From: Cryptomeria japonica
Lineage: Eukaryota > Streptophyta > Pinopsida > Cupressales > Cupressaceae
Assembly: GCF_030272615.1 (NCBI RefSeq)
Contig: NC_081413.1
Location: 161,694,849-161,758,848, forward strand
Direction: 5' to 3'
Length of the DNA: 64,000 nt
Shown here: piece after piece, positions 11,781 through 23,259 of the stretch
Position numbering within the stretch: the first letter of the stretch is position 1
How the letters are laid out: every line of letters begins with the position of its first letter
The notes under the pieces: generated by a model
What the model saw: only the letters and a program-made list of their open reading frames with translations
What the model was told of the DNA's origin: nothing
Database searches by the model: none
Translations under genes and position numbers: made by a program

Positions 11781-11999
11781 TGGAATTCTAAGCCTCCAAG
11801 GGTTGTATTGAACTTGTTGGAGCAAATGATCTACTTCTTGTCGTTGTCTCCCCTGTGTTGTTGATGTATTTTAAGGCCTCCTAGAGAAAATATCTTTGAG
11901 ATGGGATAGAGAGAGCATCACACATGGAAACATTGAGATTATCTCTCTTCATTTTCTCGACAATGTTGAAAGGAACCATAGCTTTGGTAGGTCCCTTAG

Positions 12000-13380
12000 C
12001 AGTAATAAGGTCAAAATTTTCTCCTGAAGAAACCTTGCCTCTTGCTATTCTGGGTCACATTCTGATCCTTCTTTGGAGTAGCTATCTTGTTTGGGGTTTT
12101 TAGAGTTATGACTTGTATAAAAACTCGTGAAACTTGGGTTGTTGTGGGAGAAGCATCATTGCTTAAAGAACTTTTCTTTGACCTAGTGTTGTTCGAATTG
12201 CTATCCTGAAGTGGTTGGTTCACATTGAATCATTAGGGCTTGAAAGATCCCTCCACTTTGGCATGCAATTAGATTGTGAGGAAGATTGCATGGGGTATAC
12301 CAATCCTTCTCTTGGGATAGGTTTTTCTACATTGGGACTATGGCCTTTGAGTTACTATCATTTGCGGGACTCAAACTATTCAAAGGCTTGACACTACTCC
12401 ATTGGTTTTTCCCTTGAATGGTGGCCTATTCTATTGATAATTCTAAGTTTGTGTTTGGTAGGGCCTATTGGTCTAAGAATCCTATATTTTTATTTTAACC
12501 AATTATTGCCAAACCCCTAGATCATGGCCTTGAGCTCTCGAATCTCTATGGATGATGAGGTAGGTGCAGGTGTGATTTTCTAACTCGTAGATACTATTGG
12601 GAGTTTGGACAAAATGGGATATTGTGTAGGAGCTTCTAGGAATAGGATCATTAGGGTTCTAGTAGATGTCTTCCTTGCTTGTATTAGACAATTTTCTACC
12701 CTTATGGTTGTGTCATATGCATCTAGTAGGTTCTCTCCTCCCATTGATTGCATTATGGTAGCAATATAACTATTACAAGCCTTAAGAAAATATAATAAAG
12801 AATGATTGGAAGATGGCTTGACCAAGGCAGAGATTCTATCCCAATTATTTTAAAATATAATTGAAATCTCCCATGAATTCATGAGGTGCTCTCTTGATAG
12901 TGGTTAACTATTCTTCAAGAGATAAACGATCACTCTTTTCTTCAAAGTGTTTACACAATTTATCTCCTAAATCACTCCAACTGTGAATGGAGTTAGAAAG
13001 TAGCTCCCTTATACCATTGTAGATCCTTACCCTTAAAAGACGATGCAAGAAGCCTAACTACTATACTATCTTTAGTCACATTAAATAGAGTGCAAATGCT
13101 AGCAACATCTTGGATATGTTCAGCCGAGGTAATAGAGATTTCACTGGTAAATAAGGGTATTTATTTTAAGGAAATTATTGGTATATCATCTTTTTGGCCT
13201 AAAACTAGAGCACAACCTCCATTAAAGGTAACAAAAGCATGATGTCTAGGAACAACCATGGGAAATAAGCTAAGAAAAATGGATGAGGTTTGTGAAATGT
13301 TTGCATCCTTGAGGATAAGTAAGAGATTTACATAAAAAAATATTTCAATACTTAGAAATGAAAAAAACACAACAAAATAT
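12000..13380 (-). pseudogene. gag of element F, heavily broken
   Basis: The clearest part is the open stretch 12825-12580, with LLYFLKACNSYIATIMQSMG and LLDAYDTTIRVENC, matching the C-terminal half of the plant retrotransposon gag domain. A basic Lys/Gln/Asn-rich stretch at 12223-12011 resembles a gag tail. The N-terminal part (13370-13161) is uncertain. I see no zinc knuckle. Many stops are present. Confidence 0.55.
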
Positions 13381-13857
13381 AAAAGAACTCATGAGATACA
13401 AGCACTCAACAATGTACTAGTTGCATGTATAGAAAGCCAAGCCCGTATCAGGGTTGATTGCTAGAATTTTGAATTGTCAAAACATGTTTCTTTGTTAAAG
13501 AATTGAGGAAAGAACATGACTGTTATCTCTCTTAATAAGAAAAAGACTTTCTAAAGAATCTTAGTCTTTTAAGAAGCATGGAGACCTTTGCATGAAATAG
13601 AAAGTGGCTTATATGTTTACCTAGATCAAATCAAGACAATCAACAGACTTCTACAAATGTAAAAATCATGTATTAGAAAACTAAGTATGTGGCCGAGGAT
13701 GTAGTTCTTGAAACATACACAAATTAGCATGTGATTCATCTCTTAGAACATAATGACTTCCATAAATGATGGTAACTCATTGAGATCCAAGGTATGTGCA
13801 TTAGATGGATGCAACAAGTAAGTTGAACTTCTCAAAGACAAATGTGTAGTACATTGT
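13381..13857. other. non-coding flank between F gag and element B
   Basis: I see no gene here. It is presumably the leader of F interrupted by B. The five bases before B's LTR are ATTGT (13853-13857), the expected left target-site copy; the right copy was not found. Confidence 0.4.
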
Positions 13858-14854
13858 TGTATACACCTAAAAAAGGTCTGAAGATAATTAATTAAATAAG
13901 CAATTATTTAATTAATCCTCCTCCCCAATTTAATTGAATTCACTAAGCAATTTGATTAAATTTCCCCTTTCATCTACTTATTAATAAATCTAAGGATTTA
14001 TTAAATAGGTTCATCTCATCCCCTTTAATTAATTAGTTCAAATTAATTAATTCCCCCATCCAAAATCATTTCTTCTAATCCTAATTAATTAAAACAAATC
14101 AAAATCATGAGTTGTTGAGATTAATTATCTTTTTTGAATTTTTAAATTCAAATTCTCCTAACTTCTACCACTCCTAAACCTAACCATTCCTAAACCTAAC
14201 CCATTCTACCTACCACCATGTCCCCTTTCATCCAACATCTTCTAGAACCTTGTGACACTTGTCACTAAGTGCCCCCTTTCATCCTACTCCTTCTAGAAGC
14301 CTCTTGACACTTGTCACCATAGAGATGACAGATGTTCCCTTTAATCCAACCCCCTTTGCCATCCTCCTCCAATTTAACAATTGATATCTTCAGATCAATC
14401 TCAACCATTGATTCTTGCCAACTCACCTCTAGCCTTGGAAAATCTTATAAATAGACCTCATTTTGAGCAATATGGATCCCATCTCATTTGCATTCATGCA
14501 TTGTTATTATAGGCATCTAGCTTATAGTTTATCAGTTTTAGTAATGTTATCATGCTCATTTTAGCTTAAATCTTAGCTTAATCATGCTAGATCAATCATT
14601 CATGTAGCTTAATCATGTTATTCTTGCTAGATCATGCATTTGCATCATTCAAATCCTCCATCTAAGTGTAGTCAAGTCACTGGAATATGCATAATTAGAT
14701 CTAAGAGCATTTTCATACTCGCATTTACTAGGAGGCAATAAGTCGATTAGCTATGGTTTTAAGTTTCTTTGATTTAAATCTTCTAACCATGCTTGTAATG
14801 ATTTATTGAGTGCATTGTGTTTGCAGATATAGGTACACTTCATAGAGAATGACA
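13858..14854 (+). repeat. 5' LTR of element B
   Basis: The 997-bp LTR starts TGTATACACCTAAAAAAGG and ends AGAGAATGACA directly before the PBS. Its first part is AT-rich with repeated AATTAATTAAATAA words, as in the LTRs of A, C and D. A TATA box (TATAAATAG) lies at 14446-14454 after a pyrimidine-rich stretch. No second copy was found, so only the start, end and PBS support the boundaries. Confidence 0.75.
14446..14454 (+). promoter_or_regulatory. TATA box of the B LTR
   Basis: TATAAATAG sits about 400 bases before the LTR end, where the RNA polymerase II promoter of a plant LTR is expected. The LTRs of A, C and D carry comparable boxes at matching relative positions. Confidence 0.65.
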
Positions 14855-14857
14855 TTT

Positions 14858-14875
14858 TGGTGCCCATTGTGGGGC
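14858..14875 (+). promoter_or_regulatory. primer-binding site of element B
   Basis: TGGTGCCCATTGTGGGGC starts three bases after the LTR end, the same spacing as in A and D, and begins with the TGG that pairs with a tRNA CCA end. The sequence differs from the PBS of A and D, suggesting a different primer tRNA or decay. Confidence 0.7.
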
Positions 14876-17324
14876 ATAAATCATCATTTTCGGCCTCTTA
14901 ATCTTTAGCAAACTTCATCTCTGCTAGATCAAAATCAGAATGTTGTACGAGCTGATTTTCCAACTTGTACAAACTACCTTTTAGCCCAGGATGACACTTC
15001 ATTCTAACTTGTACTAGGTATAATTCTGACTCTACGATCTTTTACATTGAAAATTATTTATTCGTTCTAGGTCATTCCTGTGTCGTACGAGTTGATTTCC
15101 ACTATCATATAAGAGCTAATTCTGTTTCGTACAAATTTCTAGCTTCAAAATCTTATGTCGTACAAGTTCATTTCCTAATAAATCTTATGTCGTACGAGTT
15201 GATTTTCACTACCGTACTAGAGCTAATTTTGTTTCATACGAATTTTTGGCTTCAAAATATTATGTCGTACGAGTCTTCTTTTATTCCTGTGCAAAATCTA
15301 AATTTTTGTCGTACAAGTCTCTGGTTCTCTGTGTTTTTCCATAAACTGCAAATTAGAATTTTCAAGTTTGTCTATGCATTGGTAATTTGCATTTTTGAAG
15401 GCCTTCTAGTCCTTTTTAGCCCTTGAAAGTGCCAAAAGATCCTGCCAAAGGCATGCATTCTCTTTCAAATTCTCATCTAGAACTCTTGGAGACCTTTCCA
15501 ACGAGTTAAACGATTTGTAATTTCGAGTCCCGAGCAGAAAGTTATGCCTATTTGAAGTTAGGCTAAAATTTCATATAGTTTTTTTCTGAAAATTTCGTAG
15601 TTCGAATCACTAATGCTAATCTTGTTATGTCTATGATATGTTTGCAGCCTAACTCTTTTATGCAGTATGCTTGTCAAAGATACGCTTGTCAAAGACAAAT
15701 TCAAAACACAATCATGACTACTAATGGATCTAGTTTGCAGGTTGCCTAAGGATTCAGCAAAAAACTTTGTGTATTCTTTAAGATTTTTAGGCACATTTCA
15801 ATTTGGGCTTAAAAAAATGAACTATCATGTCTTATGTGCTTGTGATGATAGGCGAGTATGCTCTCACCTTTCTTAGGTGATCAGAAAGCTAGACTCATCT
15901 TTTTGCTTTCATTAGTGCATCTCTTTAGCAGGCCTGCCCTCTCGAGGAGTTATTAACTCTTAGCCCTTAAGGCCGGTGAGAGGGGAACGACCTAATTGGG
16001 AATGGCTAATGCCAAATAATCCAACCCACTATAAAATAAATGTGTTTTTGATGAAAATCAAAGCAACAGAAGTGCTTGGGAATAGCTCTCCTTCATACCT
16101 TCAGGTATATCAAACCTTGGTTTTCAAGGCTGGGAGACCTTTTAATTGAGTTTATACCCCGACGTGCCAAACAGATCCCTTACTAGTGTTGGTTAAAATA
16201 GAAGCTACTTGATTCACCTCCGAAAGGGTGATAATCTTTGTGCAAGAGAGATTGTAACTCTCCCAAGACACTTGTCATATCGTGCCCCCATTAGTGTTTG
16301 GAGTCGGATAATATGGCATTGAGAATCCATTGCGTGAGACTCAGCGACCATATTTTGATTAGCTATTGGGTGTGTACCTAAGTCAGCAAGCAAAGGTTTT
16401 CATTCTCATCCAACTTCCTTAGGGTTTAGCTTGATTGAGAGTCATGTATCACATCATGTGTTTTCTATGTATTCATCCCTAAATTGAAAAATCAGACACT
16501 TAAAACTAGAAAACCAAAGTAAAACATCAAAATTCAGTGATCCAAACTCAAACAAGCAAACAATTTTTATCATTGTTCAAATACCTGTTGTACGAGTCAG
16601 AAGTCTCTGTCATATTTCTTGATCCTTTGTCATACGAGTCAAGATATTCTGTCATACTGCTTGATCTTTTGTCATACGAGTCAAGGTTCTATCATACGAA
16701 ACACTGCTTTACACATGAAGTCACTAGTTTGTCATTCTATTTTGTATCTCTTGTCATTCTATGCTGCATAATCTATCGTATGAAACTCTGCATTTGTCAG
16801 TCCAGAACTGTGTCTTACATGCATGTTTTAGATTTATCATTTATGCATGATCAATTTGCAGTAAGCATTAAAACCTATTATCTATCAATTTGTGCTTAGA
16901 TTGTTTGCTTGGTCAAGTTATCATCCATCAAAATCAGACTTTAGAAGATAAACACCTCAAGATTTTCAAGTGCTCACCCCCAACAAGTTCAAAATCTAAA
17001 CATCTCAAAGTGCATTATCATCCTCTTTGATAAACTGATCACTCAAACATAGTTTCTCATCAGGATCAATCATCCTTTATCACAAAACTGAAATGTTTGG
17101 TCAGGATAACCTTGTCCCACATCGTAGGATAGATCATTCCAACTGGACCTAGTTCTTATCAAATCATCACCATTGCACTCTTAAACCGAAGATCGAAAAA
17201 CTTGCAAACTTTTAAACACTTGAATTCTCTTTTAGTGTCATATCACTCTATTGCCTTGAAATTGACCATTGATTAATTACCTAAAACAACCTTTTGGACA
17301 ATCAAATCCTAAGAAAAATAACAC
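14876..17324 (+). other. leader of element B with two clusters of a TCGTACGA motif
   Basis: No gene is supported in these 2.4 kb. Two clusters (about 14940-15310 and 16580-16780) contain roughly 15 to 17 degenerate copies of TGTCGTACGAGT, whose core TCGTACGA is palindromic. Around 15720-15960 lies a block with GCAGGTTGCCTAAGGA shared with the D leader. At about 15955-16055 GAGAGGGGAACGACC is followed by CCCACTATAAAATAAATG, shared with A and D. The frame at 16537-16899 merely translates the second motif cluster. Confidence 0.65.
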
Positions 17325-17330
17325 ATGTGT

Positions 17331-18930
17331 ATGCCCATTCTAACTAGAGCTCAGAGACGAAGGATCGCAGAGACTGAAATCAAAACATTGAAACCATTCG
17401 AAGAGCATATAACCATGGAACATGAAGATGAAATACAATTTGAAGGAGAAATAACAGAACAAAACATTAGAGACATCAAGAAAGATCCCCAATTCGACAA
17501 ATTTATGTAGAGATTATTGGAGGAAGAAAAAAAAAATACTTTCTAATGCTAGCCAAATCTGGTGCTACCCTTCCCCAAGATTTTGATGTGAATAAATTGA
17601 CACAAAAGAAAAATGACCCTCCTCTTAATAACGAACAAAATGAGGACATCTTTGGTCTCCGCATGAATGACACATCAATTCCCAATACCACCAGGACCAA
17701 TGAAGAAACTGACATACCTAGAAGAGATGAAGTAGAAATCTTGAATAATATTCAATTCAATGAGGATACAAGAAGAGATAGAGATGAAACAAGAAGAGAT
17801 CCCAATCCTCCTAGAATGCAAAATCATGGTCATGTAAGAACAAATCATGTTGATAATCCTATCATGACTCTCACACAACAACTGGAAGCAATGCAAACAC
17901 AAATCTAAGAGATGCAAAGAGGAAATGTTAGATGATACTTGCTTCAAGAAAGCTGTCCTTATCCTTTCAATAGAAATCTAAACATGATACCATTTCCTAT
18001 AGGTTTTGAAACCCCAAGATACAAAAAATATGATGGAAGCACTAACCCTCAAGATCATATAAGAGAATTTTGCACATGAGGATACCTACTTAATGAGACT
18101 ATTTCCAAAAAGCTTAACTGGATTAGCTATGGAATGGTTCTCCAAACTTACACCTGGAATCAAATCATTTTCAAAGTTGGTGGATAAGTTTGTTTCACAA
18201 TACTCCTATAACATACAACATGAAGTAACCATGCTAGACCTATGTAACACTAAACAAAAGATTGGAGAACCCTTCATAATGTTCTTACAATGATGGAGAC
18301 ACCTAGCATCGTGGTATCCTTGTACATTGCTAGAGTATGAAAAAATGGACATATTCATTGACAACTTAAATGATCAAATGAGTTATTACTTAAAAATGAA
18401 AAGAAATCAAAACTTTGGAAAAATGGTTGATAATGGAATCAGAATGGAGGAAGCTATGATAAAGAAAGGTGAGTTGAAAATAACAACAATCACAATGATA
18501 AACCAAAGTTTTGGAATAGAAATCAAAATTTCGTCAATGATGGAATAGTAGATAACAACAATGTGAAACCAAAACAACCGATTTTCAATTTATCTACTGA
18601 CTCAGTAGCAGCACAACAAAACAACAATCAACAAAGACTAACTATCAAAACTTTCTTTCGAAGATAATTCACAAACATTGGTGAACCCCTTGGATCAGCA
18701 CTAAAGACACTTCTCGCAAATAAATTGATCACTTTACCAGAAGAAAGGAACTACGAACCTCAAATCAAACCACCTTGGTGGAATGATAATCAATATTGCA
18801 ATTTCCATCGAAACAAAGGACATCTCATAGATAATTGTCAAAAGTTGAAACATGTCATACAAGACTTAATTGATAATGGTGTAATAACTGTGGATTGACA
18901 TAAAACAAATGAATCTCATACCGCCTTTAA
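17331..18930 (+). pseudogene. gag of element B
   Basis: I take the ATG at 17331 as start; an ATG two codons upstream (17325) is equally possible. The N-terminus is basic then acidic (TRAQRRRIAETE). After a stop near 17508 and a frame change it continues with LAKSGATLPQDFDV, a Gln-rich coiled segment, and CPYPFNRNLN. The gag core is MRLFPKSLTGLAMEWFSKL and LCNTKQKIGEPF. Near 18775-18870 a knuckle of C-x2-H-x4-H-x4-C form is followed by LKHVIQDLIDNG. Gag packs the RNA in the cytoplasmic particle. At least five stops or shifts break it. Gag of A and C aligns over the full length. Confidence 0.85.
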
Positions 18931-19199
18931 AAATCCACTTCCAAACTATGAGAAAGGTGATTCATCAACAACAAACAATGGTAAGGGTAAAGCAAAGGTA
19001 AACTAAACACATACATATGACAATGTGGTGAATGTGATTGTAGTTAAAGAAAAACAAAATCAAGAACATGCTTAGGCTATCACAAGAAGCAAAGCCAAAG
19101 TTGTTTTGCTGGGTCCTACAACAAACACATCATCCACTACAACAAAACAATACAATCTAGTGGAACAATTGTAGAAAACACCTACCCAAATATCAATCT

Positions 19200-20272
19200 T
19201 TGAACTTTTAAAACTTTCACTTGCACACAAGGAGATTCTTGAACGAGCATTAATAGATACAAACGTATCCAAAGATCTTGATATTGATCAATTCCAAACC
19301 ATGGTGGGGCACCTCACAACCCCTCATTGCTTATCATTTACTGATGAAAATGACATGTCCTTACAACACCCTCACAATGCTCCCTTACATATTGAAGTCC
19401 TTATTCACAAAACGCGAGTCAAGCATGTTCTAATAGATGGTGGAGCTAGCCTAAATATTTGCTCATTGAGTCTTGTTCGTGCCTTAGGATATTCAGAAGA
19501 TGTAGTTGATGTATGGAAAAGGATCACTATAAAAGCCTATGATGAAGAAGAATGTTCCTCCAAGGGAATTGTCATACTACCAATCAGAGTGGGACCTCTA
19601 TAAAAAGACACAGCATGCCAAGTTCTAGACTTGGACCTATCATATAATGTGCTCCTAGGGAGACCATGGATACATGACTTGCAAGCTGTCCCATCAACCT
19701 ATCATCAATGTGTAAAATTTCCCTACGAAGGACAAGAAATCACAATATCTGCAGATGCAAATCCATTCCAATATTGTAGCAATCTAAAAATGGGTCAAGA
19801 AATAATTGTTCCACATAATAGGGAGGTAACATCTTTGAGCACACAATCCAAGGAAAAGTCATTTGCCTCTATTCTATCAAGTATGGAAAAACAAATGCAA
19901 CTAAGAGATCAAGGGAATAGAGAATACTCAATATCACAATTACCACTTTCTCCTAAATCCTTGGGAAAACCATCAAGCTCTAAACAACAACCAATTGTGA
20001 AACATCTTCCGATATTTGATGGAGCATTTATTAGTGCTGGAACCTTATCAGAGGAAATAGAAGACAAAGATGTATTGCAATGGCTATACAAAGATGAAGA
20101 AGTTCAACAAAAGGTCAACAATGCCAGAATACCTACGGAAAAATATGGAAAAGGATTCAACATTCTTCGAAGGATGGGATACACTGGGATAGGCCCTATC
20201 GGAAAAACAAAGGAAGGTATCTTAGAACCTATTAGCCTCATACTCAGCAGACTACAGACAAAGCAGGTTTAG
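19200..20272 (+). pseudogene. aspartic protease with G-patch of element B
   Basis: The protease active site reads VLIDGGASLNIC at about 19430-19465, with Gly in the usual Ser/Thr place, followed by LRV-like strands and [20 protein letters not shown]. Stops at 19601 and a shift near 20230-20260 interrupt it. At about 20138-20240 a G-patch-like segment is visible: [15 protein letters not shown] followed by [12 protein letters not shown]. The protease processes Gag-Pol; G-patch domains after protease are known in some retroviruses and plant elements and are thought to bind nucleic acid. C has the same order in one intact frame. Confidence 0.8.
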
Positions 20273-20274
20273 GG

Positions 20275-21200
20275 TATGAACAAGTCACTATACCAGAAGA
20301 CACATCTTTTAGTCAACAACAAGAGGAATATGAAAACAAACAAGAACAACTGGCAATTGAAAGGGAAGAAAAATCAGTTAAGCAACAAGCACAAGCAAAC
20401 ACAAAATGGCAAAAGAAGCAAGCTTCAAATCAACAAGAGAAACAAACTAAAAACATCTCTCAAGCAACATTAAATATCAATCAAAACAAGAAAGAAGCTA
20501 ATATAAGTTCAGGAGAACTCATAGAAAAGTTGACAAAACTCAATCTCAGTCCTGAAGAAGTTGAATATGAAAGAAGGAAAAGTATAGCCAGAAAAGCAGA
20601 AGAAATGCTATATGACCAAATCTGTAGACTACAAGCTGCAAGTGATATAAATTCTAAAGAATGGGAATGGGATTCCTATCACTCTAAAGAATCAGCTGAA
20701 GAAAAATGCTTTGAAGGACATATAGAAGTCAATATAGTTCACACATATGCATGACAAACATCAGGAACTAGTTCACTTAAATTAGAATCACATTTGGCTA
20801 ACTTGGACTTAACCGAGGACAATCAGAAACTTCTTACACGAGATCATTCTAATGAGAGTACCATTCTAGACATCGACACACATATTGAAAACTTTGATAC
20901 CTCCATCATGACCCTTGAAACCCTTGAAACATACCAACCTGAAGATCCCTTACCTCTAATCCACCCTGAGCTTATTGATTGGGAAAATGAAGGACATACC
21001 ACCATTGATACCTTTCCAAATGACCATGCCATATCTATATATCTTAATGCAATCGAACCTATAACAACTCTCACTAGGAATTTCAGCAACACATCTTCCA
21101 GTCAAGTGGGTGCCAAATCTCCTAGTCGCAAAAGTGAAAATAAAGAAAAAAATATCAAGTCTAATGCTGAAAACCATTTATTGGCAACATTAGACCAGTA
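20275..21200 (+). pseudogene. low-complexity linker between G-patch and RT, element B
   Basis: The reading resumes one base out of phase after the G-patch and is open to about 20754, then again 20794-21201. It is Gln/Lys/Asn-rich and probably disordered at first, then acidic with a short motif (LIHPELIDWENE) also found in C as IIHPKLIEWN. It belongs to the Pol polyprotein but has no catalytic motif. Composition differs strongly from the C linker, so it evolves fast. Confidence 0.6.
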
Positions 21201-21439
21201 AAAAGTAAAAACAAAGGATGCATCTAACGGTGAAAACCTCCTCGAGGCACCAGAAGATGGGAGATTTGACACTTTACCTGAGCACTATCAAGAAAGATCA
21301 TCCATTTTGATCGAACCAACAAAGGCAGTTAACATTGGCACAACAGATCAACCAAAGATTCTTCATTCGACAACATCTCTATCAGAGGTAGAAATGCAAC
21401 AATATGTGGAATTCTTCAAACGATGACAAATCAATTTTG

Positions 21440-22330
21440 GCTGGTCCTATGCAAACATGCCAGGGTTAGATCCAGAACTTATTATGCATCACTTGAATGT
21501 TAATCCAAGAGATAAACCAGTCAAATAGAAATTAAGAAAAATGCATCCTCATATTACTCTTCTAGTCAAAACAAAACTAAAGAAATTACTGGATGTCGGA
21601 TTCATCAGACCTGTAGCATATCCTCAATGGGTATCTAACATTGTTCCTGTTTCAAAACTAGATAAAAGTATCAGAATATGCACAGACTTTAGAGATCTTC
21701 ATAATGCATGTCCAAAGGATGATTTTCCTTTCCCTAACATTGACATCATTGTAGATTTAACTACTAGACACTCCATGTTTTCTCTAATGGATGGTTTCTC
21801 TAGATACAATCAGATCAAAATAGCACCCGAAGATCAAGAAAAGGCAACTTTTACATGCCCATGGGGTACTTTTTGCTAGAACGTCATGCCTTTTGGATTA
21901 AAGAACACAGGTGCTACATATCAAAGAGATATGACAACTATATTTCATGAAATGGTGCATACATTCATGGAAGATTATGTGGATGACATATTAGCTAAAT
22001 CATACAATAGAGAAGAACATATAGAGATACTAGAAAAGATCTTTGATAGGTTAGAACAATGCAAGCTAGGGCTAAATCCTAAGAAATGTGGCTTTGGTGT
22101 TACTTCAGGAAAGCTATTGGGATACATTGTCTCAGCAAGAGGAATCGAAGTAGATCCAGCTAAGGTAAAAGCAATCATGGAAATGGCATCTCCTAAGAAT
22201 ATCAGTCAACTAAGATCACTACAAGGAAGACTCCAGTCATTCAGAAGATTTATGGCTCAATTAGTAGATAAATGTCAACCATTTACTCACCTATTGCACA
22301 AACATGTTAATTTCAAATGGGACCATTAAT
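21440..22330 (+). pseudogene. reverse transcriptase of element B
   Basis: Conserved words in order: LDPELIMHHLNV, KKLLDVGFIRPVAYPQWVSN, ICTDFRDLHNACPKD, LMDGFSRYNQIKIAPEDQEK, PWGTFC, VMPFGLKNTGATYQRDM, the catalytic DYVDD at 21973-21987, and GKLLGYIVSARGIEVDP. Stops lie at 21424, 21526 and 21877. The stop at 21526-21528 has a counterpart at the homologous codon in C. RT synthesises both DNA strands. The catalytic Asp pair is intact, so inactivity is due to stops only. Confidence 0.9.
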
Positions 22331-22334
22331 GTGA

Positions 22335-22800
22335 AGAAGCATTCAACAAGATCAAGGCATATCTCATGCAACCACCTGTTCTAATGTCACCAATTCCAAG
22401 AAAACCATTATTACTCTATGTATCAACTACCGAAGCATCATTGGGAGTTTTTCTCGCACAAGAGGATAAGGAAGGAAAAGAATGAGCCATCTACTACATC
22501 AGTAGAACACTAGTGGGATATGAGATCAACTATTCATCAATAGAAAAAGCATGCTTGGTAGTAGTTTTTGCTTCTCAAAAGCTACGACACTACCTACTAT
22601 CTCACTCCATCAAGTTGATAGCTAAAATCGATCCTCTGAAGTGATTTCTCAACAAAGCCACATTGACAGGACAACTAGCAAAATGGATCATGATTCTAAG
22701 CGAGTTTGATATCAAATATGTTGATAGAAAATCTATCAAGGGACAAGTCATCGCAAATCAACTAGCAAAGACACCATTTCAAGATAATCGTCCTCTACAA
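22335..22800 (+). pseudogene. gypsy RNase H (connection-like) of element B
   Basis: Directly downstream of RT: EEAFNKIKAYL, then LLLYVSTTEASLGVFLAQ at about 22407-22460, YYISRTLVGYE, LRHYLLSHSIKLIAKIDPLK and GQLAKWIMILSEFD. The first Asp of an active gypsy RNase H (usually in a TDAS-like word) is Ser here (YVSTT). Together with the intact second RNase H this suggests a structural role like a retroviral connection domain. Stops at 22327, 22483 and 22642. Confidence 0.8.
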
Positions 22801-22839
22801 ATTGAATGTCCTGATGCTAATATCTTAATAGTTTCAACA

Positions 22840-23240
22840 AAAGCATGGCAACTATACTTTGATGGTTCATATACACAACACAAATCAGGAGCAGGAATTA
22901 TTTTCATCACACCACAAGGGCATACAATCTCAAAAGCATACAAATTAAGATTTCTGTGCACAAACAATATAGCAGAGTATGAAGCATTGGTAACAGGTAT
23001 CAAAATGGCCGTAGAATGGAACATAAAACAACTTCAGGTCTTTGGAGACTCTCAGCTTGTCATCAATCAAATCAATGATGACTATCAAACAAAAGATGAC
23101 AAACTCATGCCTTACAGAAAGATAGTTGATGATTTCAAGAAGTACTTTGTAGAAATAAATTTTGAATAGATTCCAAGAAATGATAACAAAGCAGTAGACG
23201 CCATGGCTACACTTGCTTCTCTATTGTAGACATAGGAAAA
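22840..23240 (+). pseudogene. archaeal-type RNase H of element B
   Basis: WQLYFDGSYTQHKSGAG near 22846-22895, NNIAEYEALVTGIKMA near 22965-23010, VFGDSQLVINQIN near 23038-23075 and NKAVDAMATLASLL near 23187-23228 carry the four acidic residues (D, E, D, D). It lies between the gypsy RNase H and integrase, the arrangement used to define most Tat-type elements. Stops at 23167 (a TAG where C encodes Gln) and 23227 break it. Confidence 0.85.
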
Positions 23241-23259
23241 TCAACAGCATTATGAATTC

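Larger units (their letters stand above)
9691..13400 (-). mobile_element. Decayed Ty3/gypsy element F, 5' coding half, minus strand
   Basis: Reading leftward the order is gag (13380-12000), protease (11780-11300), archaeal-type RNase H (11130-10760) and RT (10540-9691). The RT stops abruptly near 9691; gypsy RNase H and integrase are missing. The element is heavily interrupted by stops and is probably among the oldest here. Its 5' end was separated when B inserted at 13858. Confidence 0.8.

Noticed and set aside
14940-15310. Spaced motif copies considered as a CRISPR-like or satellite array
   Set aside because: Copies are degenerate, spacing is irregular, and the context is a plant retrotransposon leader.
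16537-16899. 120-codon frame with repeated LSYESR-like words
   Set aside because: It merely translates the TCATACGAGTC motif cluster of the B leader; no start context and no counterpart in other leaders.
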